Positions 53,307 through 61,821 of a DNA stretch of 64,000 bases are shown one piece after another. Made by a program: the position numbers and the translations under genes. This stretch comes from an uncultured Duncaniella sp. (GTDB lineage: Bacteria; Bacteroidota; Bacteroidia; Bacteroidales; Muribaculaceae). Under the pieces are notes generated by a model that searched no databases, had not been told where the DNA came from, and saw nothing but the letters and a program-made list of their open reading frames with translations. Where the stretch lies: the NCBI GenBank assembly GCA_910587165.1, contig CAJUKP010000001.1, positions 124,001 to 188,000 on the forward strand, given 5' to 3'. Each line of letters opens with the position of its first letter. The first letter of the stretch is position 1.

Positions 53307-53831
53307 TTAAAGCATATTGAGCGCCGAGAGCTGCTCGAGCACATCGTGGCGGGAGAGCGAACGGCGCGAGATGAGTGTGGCGGCGAAGTCGTGGGCCACC
53401 GACTGCACTCCGTGGTGGGAGAACACACGGCGCAGATAGGTGTAGTTCTTGTCGAAAAGCCTGTTGACCTCATCCTCGTCAAGCTCACATGACTGACGCC
53501 CCTCTCCGCAGGCGAGCGAACGCAGCAGGCCTACCAGCTGTTCGGGCACATCAGCGCGGCGGGCCACAAGGTGGCGGCACAGCACATTGGCCATGAGCAT
53601 CGAGATGCCCAGATTGTAGTTCTTGAGTATCTGGTTCCACGCTGTCTTGGCCGATACGCCCGGATTGCCGGCAAAGTAGAAGTCGGGCGAGAGGGCCACC
53701 ATATCGTTGGGGTCGGCATCGAGATCCACCGAAGCCAGCATATCGTCGCCATCATAGATGACAAGTCCGATGGCCATGCCTGTGGCTCCGTAGGCACGGT
53801 CGGATTCAGAGGTGTATTTCAGTTTTTCCAT
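53307..53831 (-). CDS. Conserved-looking protein of unknown function, 174 aa
   Basis: No signal peptide. Opens EKLKYTSESDRAYGATGMAIGLVIYDGDD with a DLDADPNDMVALSPDFYFAGNP block, then is helical to the end (NLGISMLMANVLCRHL, SLSRHDVLEQLSALN). I recognise no family. Lies 23 bases after the PorZ-like gene and 23 before manA in the same direction, so it is probably in the operon. Confidence 0.75.
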   Translation of the reverse strand: MEKLKYTSESDRAYGATGMAIGLVIYDGDDMLASVDLDADPNDMVALSPDFYFAGNPGVSAKTAWNQILKNYNLGISMLMANVLCRHLVARRADVPEQLVGLLRSLACGEGRQSCELDEDEVNRLFDKNYTYLRRVFSHHGVQSVAHDFAATLISRRSLSRHDVLEQLSALNML

Positions 53832-53854
53832 ATCATATTAACACACGGAAAGGG

Positions 53855-56260
53855 CTAATTGATTACAAGAATTTTCGTCACGACATCACCTTCGGATGAT
53901 GTGTCGGTGGATGAGGATGCAACGACGTAGTAGACACCCGAGCGCACACGGTCGCCTCCGAAATTGGTACCGTCCCATTGGGCTGTACCACCGTCCGACA
54001 TGGTCTGGTAGACGGTGTTGAACCCGGCATCGACAATCTTGACCATCGACCCGCCCATGAGACCTTCGATGGTGATCATTCCCGAATAGTCGGGTGTCAC
54101 AGGGTTGGGATAGGCGTAGACGTCGGAATAGTCGTCGCGTGGAGGGCCGGATGTCGAGGCAAACTCAAGCAGGCCGGCCATTGTGCCCACGAACACCGAC
54201 GAGGAGTTGGGATCGGGATAGATCGAGGTGATGCAATTGGTGGGGAGCGGGGAATTGGTGGTGTTGTAGCGGGCTATTATCTCCGATCCGTCCTCGTTGG
54301 TGAGGAACAGGCCCGAACTCTCGGTGCCGAACCATTTGCGGTTGGAGTTGTCGACGGCCACGGCGCTCACCCTGTCGCTCTCGAGCAGATAGTCAGCCAG
54401 GTTGGTGCCGTCGTTGCGCGGCACCTTCACACGGTTGATGGTGAAGTCGGTGGAGAATGTGCGTGTCGGGTTGGGGATATAGAACACTCCCGTGGTGGTG
54501 CCCACCCACACCTGTCCGTTGTGGTCCTCGGCCATGGAGAGTATGTATTCCGGTGTGAAGTCCTTGCCGTCCTGATCGGTCAGACGGTTCCAGTCCATGT
54601 GTGCGGCTTTCGCGAGGTCGGTGGGATCGCCGGCATGATAGTAGGTGACGAGTCCGGAATAGTCCTTGGAATCGTAGGCTACAACCACGTCCGAGTTACG
54701 GCAGGGGAGCACCGTGACATCCTTTGAGCACAGGTGGGACCCGAAATCAGGCAGGAGCCAGTCTTCCTTTTTGGCAGAGGCTATGTCGCGCCTCTTCTCG
54801 CGCGGGAGAATCATCACCTGCGGGACGGAGGAGTCCAGGGTGACAAATCCCACCCAGAGGTTGCCGAAACGGTCGATGGCGAGTGACGAAGGGGCCAGGA
54901 TCCAGTTCTTCATCTTGCTCATCGGAGAGTTTGTGTCGTCAATGCGGGCTATCTCCTTTCCGTCGCGGAGGGCGTAGACTCCCCTGTTGGTCGAGGCCAC
55001 GAATATCACCGACGGATCGTCGGGATCCTCCACGATCGCCGTGGGGGCTATCACAGTCTCGCCGCCGGCGGTGACCGGGTTAAGCGGAGTGAATGTCTCG
55101 CCATACTTCAGGCAGGCTTCCATCGGAGTCTTCTCGCGGTCGGCTGTCCCCTGGGGGTGGGTCTGTGACTGACCGATATTGGCTGTGTAGAAACCCGCTC
55201 TGTCGGCGGTCGGATAAATGCGGCAGATGTTGGTCATGGAGATGGCGTCGGAGGGCACTGACTTGTCGCGCTTCACGGTGAGGTCTCCTGCGCCGTCCAC
55301 GGCATAGTTGCCGAGACCGTCAGGCGCGCCGGCCCACAGCGAGGATGGTCCGTCCCATGTGGCGAGCAGATTGCCGTCGAGCAGGGACGGGATCACGGTG
55401 GTCCGGACGGGGAGTGCATTTTCGTTGAAGCTGTAGAGGGCGGCCGGTGATGAGGTGGAGAAGAAGCCGGCACCGTCGCTTGTGGTGATGAATCCGGAGG
55501 CGGGGATCTCTGAATTGGACATGAAACCCTTCGTGATGTCGAAGCGCCTCACAGAGCCCCACTGCACCACGGGATAGTAGCTCCCCGCGGCGGGATGTGT
55601 CTCGGGGAGCGAGGCCGCGGCGGTGATGGGACCGCGCTCCGCGCCGACGAGGGTGAAATTGTCGAGCTTGTTGATGCGGTTGCCGTGGTCTATGGCATAT
55701 ATCTGTCTCCGTTCGTCTACAGTGTCGTCCATGAAAAGAACGATTCTCTGCTTATCCACAGCCAGACAGGCCACCGGACGGTTGTAGATTCCCGACTGCT
55801 TCACCTCGAATGTGGAGCCGTTGTAGATCACCAGACCGAAAGTCGTGGCTATGAATATCTCGCCGTCCTGGAATTTCACATCGTTCACCCGTTTTGTGGC
55901 GCTGATGGCAGCGTCCTTGATGTCGGGAAGATTCACCTTCCTTCCGTCGGGAAACAACAGATCCATGTTGCCGTTGGTGAAGGTCACCAGCAGATAACGG
56001 TCGTCGAAATTATAGAAGATCCTGTCGACCGAGTAGTCCGAGAGATCCCTTCCTGCCTCGAAATGGCGGGTCTCGTCGGAGGCTTTGTCGTAGGCATAGA
56101 GCGAACCGCCTGTCACATAGTAGAGCTGCGACGGGGTGTCGGTCATGTCGGTGAAGGAGCCGAACACCGGAAACTGTCTCCATGTGCCCGGTGCAAGCCG
56201 CGCCGTGGCCATGAGACAGACGGTGAGAGATATCAGAAATGTGGAGAGTCGTCGGATCAT
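53855..56260 (-). CDS. PorZ-like beta-propeller protein with C-terminal sorting-type domain
   Basis: 801 aa. Signal peptide (MIRRLSTFLISLTVCLMATA), then two propellers with repeated blade motifs (LYYVTGGSLYAYDKA, IFIATTFGLVIYNGSTF, DRFGNLWVGF, DHNGQVWVGTTTGVF, NRKWFGTESSGLF). The C-terminus has the YPNPVTPDYSGMITIEGLMG and SGVYYVV pattern of type IX secretion C-terminal domains. This matches PorZ of Porphyromonas in layout. PorZ presents A-LPS to the T9SS sortase; whether this organism has a full T9SS cannot be told. Overall length close to PorZ (about 780). Confidence 0.8.
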   Translation of the reverse strand: MIRRLSTFLISLTVCLMATARLAPGTWRQFPVFGSFTDMTDTPSQLYYVTGGSLYAYDKASDETRHFEAGRDLSDYSVDRIFYNFDDRYLLVTFTNGNMDLLFPDGRKVNLPDIKDAAISATKRVNDVKFQDGEIFIATTFGLVIYNGSTFEVKQSGIYNRPVACLAVDKQRIVLFMDDTVDERRQIYAIDHGNRINKLDNFTLVGAERGPITAAASLPETHPAAGSYYPVVQWGSVRRFDITKGFMSNSEIPASGFITTSDGAGFFSTSSPAALYSFNENALPVRTTVIPSLLDGNLLATWDGPSSLWAGAPDGLGNYAVDGAGDLTVKRDKSVPSDAISMTNICRIYPTADRAGFYTANIGQSQTHPQGTADREKTPMEACLKYGETFTPLNPVTAGGETVIAPTAIVEDPDDPSVIFVASTNRGVYALRDGKEIARIDDTNSPMSKMKNWILAPSSLAIDRFGNLWVGFVTLDSSVPQVMILPREKRRDIASAKKEDWLLPDFGSHLCSKDVTVLPCRNSDVVVAYDSKDYSGLVTYYHAGDPTDLAKAAHMDWNRLTDQDGKDFTPEYILSMAEDHNGQVWVGTTTGVFYIPNPTRTFSTDFTINRVKVPRNDGTNLADYLLESDRVSAVAVDNSNRKWFGTESSGLFLTNEDGSEIIARYNTTNSPLPTNCITSIYPDPNSSSVFVGTMAGLLEFASTSGPPRDDYSDVYAYPNPVTPDYSGMITIEGLMGGSMVKIVDAGFNTVYQTMSDGGTAQWDGTNFGGDRVRSGVYYVVASSSTDTSSEGDVVTKILVIN

Positions 56261-56276
56261 TTGGGATGTGTGGTAT

Positions 56277-56855
56277 TCAGAGGGTGAGAAGATGGGAGAG
56301 GAGTGCGGCCGTGGCCCTGCCGCGGTGGCTTATGGCATTTTTCCCGTCGGGAGTCATGAGGGCGAATGAGCGGTCGGCCTCGGCCGGTTTGAACACGGGG
56401 TCGTAGCCGAATCCTGCCTCACCCTGCGGGGCGGTGAGGATCTCCCCCTCCACGCGCCCCTCGAATATGCGCTCCTCTCCGTTGAGGATGAGGCATATCA
56501 CGGTGACAAACCGTGCCGAGCGTTCTGTCACTCCGTCGAGATTGCGGAGCAGCAGATCCATGTTGGCCTTGCTGTCGTGGCCCGGTCCGGCATAGCGGGC
56601 CGAGAAGACACCCGGAGCGCCGCCGAGGGCATCGACCATCAGGCCGGTGTCGTCGGCAAAGCAATCGTAGCCGTATTTTTCCTTGACATACCGGGCCTTC
56701 TGGCGGGCATTTCCCTCCAGGGTGTCCGCGGTCTCGGGTATGTCGTCATGGCAATTGATATCGGCAAGCGAGAGTATTCTGAACCTGTCGCCTGCTATAC
56801 GTCTGATCTCTTCGAGTTTATGAGAGTTGTTGGTGGCAAAGACTATTTCCTGCAT
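56277..56855 (-). CDS. rdgB: Non-canonical purine NTP pyrophosphatase
   Basis: Hydrolyses dITP/XTP to clear the nucleotide pool. Signature VFATNNSHKLEEIRRI at the start, FADDTGLMVDALGGAPGVFSARYAG and the C-terminal SHRGRA are intact. 192 aa is normal. 16 bases before the PorZ-like gene. Confidence 0.97.
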   Translation of the reverse strand: MQEIVFATNNSHKLEEIRRIAGDRFRILSLADINCHDDIPETADTLEGNARQKARYVKEKYGYDCFADDTGLMVDALGGAPGVFSARYAGPGHDSKANMDLLLRNLDGVTERSARFVTVICLILNGEERIFEGRVEGEILTAPQGEAGFGYDPVFKPAEADRSFALMTPDGKNAISHRGRATAALLSHLLTL

Positions 56856-56902
56856 ATCTATATCATAACGTTGACAACGGGTGGTTTATTGCCTCATATC
56901 TG

Positions 56903-57745
56903 TCATAGTCCGGTGCTGACGGTCTTGAGAGGTACATCGCCCAGCCATGAGGCTATCTCCGGAAATGAGCTGGCGTATGAGCCGTATATTGTTCCGGTGC
57001 GTGACATGACGAGGAGTTCGGCCACCGCATCCAATATGCCCTGTGGTGTGTTTCTGGCGGCCGGCGACGGATTCATCACCACTCTGCCGGGTGCATGGCG
57101 GGATATAAGGCTTTTTACGGTCTCATCATCTGTGGCAAGGTAGAACGGACTTGGTGCCACACGGTCGATTATCTCCATGAAAGCCTCGACAGGGCTGTGG
57201 CCTATTGACAGAGTGTGGTCTGTGCGACGGATCTGTATTGATATCTCCGGTTTTATCCCGTTGCCTGAGATCTCGTTAGCCCTGCGCCTTACGGCGTCCG
57301 ATACCTTGAAAATCTCCCGGAAGAAGCTTCGCGGGAAATCATAGAATTCCTGTCCGGAGTATATCAGAATATCCCCCTTTGTCCGGACGGTTTCTTCACG
57401 GAGCAGATGACAATTATCAAGATAGGGCTGGAGGTTGACCGTATCGTAGTACCGGCGGCTGAACCTGAGGGGAGCTGTCAGTCGCGTGATGAACAGATTG
57501 CGTTTGCGGGGCTGCTCGTAAAACAGCCGGAAAGAGCATTGTGAAGGGCTGATTATTTCGGCCGGGATCGCCTCGGGGATAAACAGGTCGGTGAGCGAGG
57601 CATTGCACAATGGATCAGGATGCCATATCACCACTGCCTTGCGTCCGGTATTTTCTGCAAGGTATATGCCTGAGGCGATCGCTCTGAGCCTGTTGCCGAT
57701 TCCACCGTCGGGGACAATGAATATTTTTTGCCGTTTATGGGACAT
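56903..57745 (-). CDS. Fucosyltransferase-like glycosyltransferase
   Basis: 280 aa from the ATG at 57745 (MSHKRQKIFIVPDGGIGN). The N-terminal GGIGNRLRAIASG donor-binding loop, the SIQIRRTDHTLS motif (H/I-x-RR-x-D of GT11/GT23/O-FucT types) and the YLATDD block with a late SSFPEIASWLG suggest a GDP-fucose type transferase of the NodZ/alpha-1,6-FucT superfamily. No signal peptide, so cytoplasmic. Heads the operon that ends in manA, whose product feeds GDP-fucose, an agreeable context. The promoter lies within 8 bases of the start (near-leaderless). Confidence 0.7.
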   Translation of the reverse strand: MSHKRQKIFIVPDGGIGNRLRAIASGIYLAENTGRKAVVIWHPDPLCNASLTDLFIPEAIPAEIISPSQCSFRLFYEQPRKRNLFITRLTAPLRFSRRYYDTVNLQPYLDNCHLLREETVRTKGDILIYSGQEFYDFPRSFFREIFKVSDAVRRRANEISGNGIKPEISIQIRRTDHTLSIGHSPVEAFMEIIDRVAPSPFYLATDDETVKSLISRHAPGRVVMNPSPAARNTPQGILDAVAELLVMSRTGTIYGSYASSFPEIASWLGDVPLKTVSTGL

Positions 57746-57752
57746 ATAGATG

Positions 57753-57822
57753 CAAAGATACATAAAATCTCCCTTCAAAAGCAAATCCGGAGGCCACTCT
57801 TTTCTCTTGTGGTCTCCGGATT
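57753..57822 (-). promoter_or_regulatory. Glycosyltransferase promoter overlapping the antiporter terminator
   Basis: Minus strand TTTG (57782-57785), 21 bases, TATCTTTG (57753-57760). The -33 box coincides with the base of a hairpin (57784-57797 with 57809-57822) that ends the GadC-like gene upstream, so terminator and promoter share bases. Confidence 0.65.
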
Positions 57823-57856
57823 GTGTGGAGTTCGGTTCAGTATGTCGGGTGCCGGA

Positions 57857-59473
57857 TCAGCACTTCTTGTCGCTGCAGTGTGTGGCGACGGCATTGTCCT
57901 CGGCGGCCTCTACCTCGGCCTCCGTAGGTTCGTAGCCGGGAGCCCATTTGGACACTTCGCCGGGGCGGCGTCCCTCTATCTGCCAGTCAAATGGATAGAA
58001 GTGCGCGTCGGGATTGCGCCATGACGGTTTGCGCATGGAGTAGACCACGAGCGGAAGTGCTATGATGACACACGCGCCCACAATGAGGATGCCGATATAT
58101 ACCGTGGGGCTGCCGGTGGTGATCTGACTCGGCGGCAGGAAGCTGAGCACGAGTGCGAGAAGGGCGCCGGCTATGCCGAGCGTACACACCACGATCTCAC
58201 CGAACTTTCCGCCCGGCACCTTGAATCCCCTCTTCTTGCCGGGGGCGGTGCGGCGCAGACGGATGAAGGCTCCGTAGATGATTATCACCATCACAAGATA
58301 GATGATGGTGGCGAGCTGGGACATGATCTGATATGCCGACTCGACCGTGGGGAGCACGATGATCACAAGGCAGAGAATGGTGACGAATCCACCTTCGATG
58401 AGCAGGATAGGCACGTTGACATTGTTTTTGTTGGTGCGCTGCAGCGAGCGGGGCAGATAGCCCGACTGGGCCACAGCCATCAGGCCGGTGGCAGGGCCGG
58501 TCACAAGGGCGCTCACCTGTCCGATCACGCCGAACATGATGAAGAGTGCCATGACATTGCCGAGCCATGACAGGCCGAAGCTCGACCATAGTATCTTGTA
58601 GGCCATCAGAAGGCTCTGCAGCAGATTGATATCCTTGGCCGGGATGGAAAGACCGATCATCAGGGTGCCGAGCACGTTGATCACAACGATGGCTATGATG
58701 GCCACGAACACAGCCTTGGGGAAATCCTTGGCCGGGTTGCGCATATCGGTGATGTGGACCGCCTGGATCTCCATGCCGGCGTAGAAGAGGAATATCGAGG
58801 CTGCGAGCACTATGGTGCCGACATTGGAGAAGTCGGGGATAAACGGCTCATGGGTCAGCTCGACAGGCTTGCCCGCTATGAAATAGATCACTCCGAGCAC
58901 TATCAGCACGGCGCCGGGGATGATTGTGCCCACCAGACCGCCGTAGCTCGACAGCACATTGGCCGATTTCTGGCCCCGGAAGGCGTTCCATGTGGCCAGC
59001 CAATAGACAAGCATGGCTATCGCGAGGTTGTATATCTTGTTGGATGCCAATGCTTCGTCGAAACTCTCGGGCCAGAATATGTAGGCCAGCGAGACGGCCG
59101 CGAACATAAGGATGGTGGGAAACCATATCACGATCGTCTGCCATTCAAGGAACATGGCCAGCCAGCCGAGCCTCGGCCCGAACGCTTCGGACACCCAACG
59201 GTAAAGGCCGCCCTGTTTCGTGTAGGTTGAGGCAAGCTCGGCACACACGAGCGAGAACGGAAGCAGGAACACTGCCGCCGCAAAGAGATAATAGAAAATA
59301 GATTGTATGCCATACTTTGCCTCGGACGGTAGTCCGCGCAGACTCAGGATGGAGGTGATGATCAGGATGGCCATGGCCCACATGGTCAGGGTGCCTTTGG
59401 CCGTTGAATTGAGTTTCTTGCGACCCGATGACGTGGTGGCCGGTTCGGGAGGAGGTGTAGGTCTGGAGCTCAT
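57857..59473 (-). CDS. GadC-like glutamate/GABA-type antiporter (APC family)
   Basis: About 12 transmembrane helices, 538 aa from the ATG at 59473 (a start at 59512 is possible). Segments match GadC layout: KQGGLYRWVSEAFGPRLGW, the FIPDFSNVGTIVL block, VTGPATGLMAVAQSGYLP, KVPGGKFGEIVV and LSFLPPSQI in the last third. In enteric bacteria GadC exchanges glutamate for GABA in acid resistance. No glutamate decarboxylase is adjacent. The C-terminus ends in HCSDKKC, unlike the family. Confidence 0.85.
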   Translation of the reverse strand: MSSRPTPPPEPATTSSGRKKLNSTAKGTLTMWAMAILIITSILSLRGLPSEAKYGIQSIFYYLFAAAVFLLPFSLVCAELASTYTKQGGLYRWVSEAFGPRLGWLAMFLEWQTIVIWFPTILMFAAVSLAYIFWPESFDEALASNKIYNLAIAMLVYWLATWNAFRGQKSANVLSSYGGLVGTIIPGAVLIVLGVIYFIAGKPVELTHEPFIPDFSNVGTIVLAASIFLFYAGMEIQAVHITDMRNPAKDFPKAVFVAIIAIVVINVLGTLMIGLSIPAKDINLLQSLLMAYKILWSSFGLSWLGNVMALFIMFGVIGQVSALVTGPATGLMAVAQSGYLPRSLQRTNKNNVNVPILLIEGGFVTILCLVIIVLPTVESAYQIMSQLATIIYLVMVIIIYGAFIRLRRTAPGKKRGFKVPGGKFGEIVVCTLGIAGALLALVLSFLPPSQITTGSPTVYIGILIVGACVIIALPLVVYSMRKPSWRNPDAHFYPFDWQIEGRRPGEVSKWAPGYEPTEAEVEAAEDNAVATHCSDKKC

Positions 59474-59672
59474 AAGGGTGTGAAATAGTTGTGGATGTGA
59501 AATATTTTGCATTGCTGAATGCCCTGTGCTCCCCTTGACATGGTCGGGAAAGCCGCAGGGCTGACGGGTCTCTCCAGATTAAAACGCCTCAACTTCTGAA
59601 AAAGATTTGCAGGATGTTTGCATATATGGGATTAAATAACTTTTTTTGCGGTGTAAATCCTATCGTCAGTAA

Positions 59673-60347
59673 ATGAATGTCATCGTGAAAAAGATATCCC
59701 TCCGGTCAATCGTGACTCTTTTGTTTCTCAGTGTGTTGTCCTCGTTCGGGTGTTTCGGGCGGGAGCCTGTGGTGTGGCAGCTGGGAGCAACCGGAGAGTT
59801 TCATATCAATATTCCCGGGAGATGGACTGATTTCAGCCCCCTCGACAATGACGATTTCGGTTATGGAGGTGCCGCGGGGGTGATGAACAGATTCCTGTTC
59901 ACTCAGGCACTCTATGTTGAGGCGGGTGCTGTGTTCGGCTACGATGACCTCAGGCTGCTTGATGTCCCTGCCGATGCTCCCGACCGGAAATTCTATAAGT
60001 ACTCCTTCATGTTTCCCGTGAATGTGGGATGGCGTTTTGAGATTGACGATGATTTTTACATTGCTCCGTTTGTGGCACTGTCAGCCTCGGTGACCACAGG
60101 TGGTTCGTTTGCCGGTCACAGCAGTCTTGTCGGCAGGGACGGTGTCTGGAAACGTGGCAACTTCGGTTTCGGTCTCGGGTTTGCGTTGATGTTTCATGAT
60201 GTCACTATCTGCTCACTTTTCAATATGGGAGCGATAAACATGGTCAAGGACAAGGATAGATTCGGGAGCCGGGTCTGCAACGACAACCTCGCCAAGGTGA
60301 CGGCGACATATTATTTCACCTCGCGTGTGATAGGTAAAGGCCACTGA
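59673..60347 (+). CDS. Small outer-membrane barrel protein, 224 aa
   Basis: Signal peptide (SIVTLLFLSVLSSFG, cleavage near CFG-R). Mature part alternates strands: LGATGEFHINIPG, GYGGAAGVMNRFLFTQALYVEAGAVFGY, FYIAPFVALSASVTTGGSF, ending VTATYYFTSRVIG. Barrel of about ten strands, no recognised subfamily. Stands alone, divergent from the GadC-like gene and before the dcw cluster. Confidence 0.8.
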   Translation: MNVIVKKISLRSIVTLLFLSVLSSFGCFGREPVVWQLGATGEFHINIPGRWTDFSPLDNDDFGYGGAAGVMNRFLFTQALYVEAGAVFGYDDLRLLDVPADAPDRKFYKYSFMFPVNVGWRFEIDDDFYIAPFVALSASVTTGGSFAGHSSLVGRDGVWKRGNFGFGLGFALMFHDVTICSLFNMGAINMVKDKDRFGSRVCNDNLAKVTATYYFTSRVIGKGH

Positions 60348-60474
60348 GATGCCTCCGCTTATGGTTTACATTTGTAAATCGCCGTATTGTTGTTAAACAA
60401 TGGCTTAGGAGCGTGTCGAAAAAATTTTTTCATATTAATGAGGTGTAGGGAGTTTGGAATTGCAAATTATTTAG

Positions 60475-60482
60475 TAACTTTG
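60475..60482 (+). promoter_or_regulatory. Promoter of the dcw cluster
   Basis: TAACTTTG at 60475-60482 with TTTG at 60453-60456 (18-base spacing), 40 bases before the rsmH ATG. Confidence 0.65.
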
Positions 60483-60522
60483 AGGCCTTAAATTGTCCTA
60501 CCTATACAGTAAAGTCAAGAAG

Positions 60523-61443
60523 ATGGAAAGCGAAGTCTATCACGTGCCGGCGCTGCTGCCTGAAACCCTCGAAGCCCTCGACATCCGTCCCGGAGGGATC
60601 TATGTCGATGCCACCTACGGAGGGGGCGGCCACTCGCGCGCGATAATGGAGCGTCTCGCCCCCGGGCTCGGAGGCCGGCTCTATTCGTTTGACCAGGATC
60701 TCGATGCCGTGGAGCGTGCTCCGTCGGATCTTCCGGGATTCACCATGGTCTATTCCAATTTCCGCTTCATCACCAACTTCATGCGCTACTATGACGTGGA
60801 TGGTGTGGATGGTGTGCTTGCCGATCTCGGCGTGTCGTTCCATCACTTCGACTCCCCCGAGCGCGGATTCTCGTTCCGTGCTGACGGTCCGCTGGATATG
60901 CGCATGAACCGGTCTGCCGGGCGTCCGGCATCAGTGCTCCTGCGCGAGATCTCCGAGGAATCGCTCGCCGATATCTTCAAGATCTACGGCGAACTGCAGC
61001 AGGCGCGCCGTATGGCCCGCGCCATCGTCAAGGCCCGCGAAGGGGGCGAGGATTTCGCCACCGTCAGTTCGCTGCTTGCGGTGGTGCGTCCGCTCATCGA
61101 CCCCCGCAAGGAGAAGAAAGAGCTCGCACAGGTGTTCCAGGCCCTCCGTATCGAGGTCAACGATGAGATGGGAGCTCTCCGCGAGCTGCTCGAGGGCGCA
61201 CTCAAGGTGCTCCGTCCCGGCGGAAGGCTCGCTGTGATCACATATCATTCCCTCGAGGACCGCATGGTCAAGAACTTCTTCAAAACCGGCGACTTTGCCG
61301 GAAAGGTGGACAAGGATTTCTTCGGACGTGTCAACGCTCCGCTCCGCCCGCTCGGCAACCGCCCCGTAACTCCATCTGACGGGGAGATCGACCGAAACCC
61401 ACGCTCCCGCAGCGCAAAACTCCGGGTGGCCGTAAAACTCTGA
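60523..61443 (+). CDS. rsmH: 16S rRNA m4C1402 methyltransferase
   Basis: 306 aa from the ATG at 60523 (MESEVYHVPALLPETLEAL). SAM motif YVDATYGGGGHSRAI, DLGVSFHHFDSPERGFSF and VITYHSLEDRMVKNFF are diagnostic. First gene of the division/cell-wall (dcw) cluster here; mraZ is not seen upstream. Confidence 0.97.
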   Translation: MESEVYHVPALLPETLEALDIRPGGIYVDATYGGGGHSRAIMERLAPGLGGRLYSFDQDLDAVERAPSDLPGFTMVYSNFRFITNFMRYYDVDGVDGVLADLGVSFHHFDSPERGFSFRADGPLDMRMNRSAGRPASVLLREISEESLADIFKIYGELQQARRMARAIVKAREGGEDFATVSSLLAVVRPLIDPRKEKKELAQVFQALRIEVNDEMGALRELLEGALKVLRPGGRLAVITYHSLEDRMVKNFFKTGDFAGKVDKDFFGRVNAPLRPLGNRPVTPSDGEIDRNPRSRSAKLRVAVKL

Positions 61444-61462
61444 CTACACTCTCACTCACGCA

Positions 61463-61816
61463 ATGGCCAAAGCTGACAAGAAAACCAAAGTGACGGCAAA
61501 GAAGCCGTCGTTCATATACCGCCTGTTCCACGGCACTCTCCTGTCGAGCGATTTCTTCGCCCGTCATTGGCTCCCCACACTCCTTTTTATCCTTGTGATG
61601 ATGGTCTACATCACCACAAAATATACCTGCAAGACCAATATGGAGCGCATCGCCGCCCTCGAGAAAAAACTTGAGGTGGTGGAGAACGAGCGTTCGCGCG
61701 AACGCTCGGCCTTCATGAGCCGCATCCGCGAGACCTCGATGCAGCAGCTTGTCGATTCCCTCCATCTCAACCTCAGGGTCCAGCCGCAGCCTCCGTATAA
61801 AATTCCCCGCAAGTAA
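61463..61816 (+). CDS. ftsL: FtsL-like divisome protein
   Basis: 117 aa, short cytoplasmic basic tail, one transmembrane helix (WLPTLLFILVMMVYITT), then a heptad coiled coil (IAALEKKLEVVENERSRERS). Position between rsmH and ftsI is the FtsL slot; sequence conservation in this family is low. Partner of FtsB/FtsQ in activating FtsWI. Confidence 0.85.
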   Translation: MAKADKKTKVTAKKPSFIYRLFHGTLLSSDFFARHWLPTLLFILVMMVYITTKYTCKTNMERIAALEKKLEVVENERSRERSAFMSRIRETSMQQLVDSLHLNLRVQPQPPYKIPRK

Positions 61817-61821
61817 GAGCC

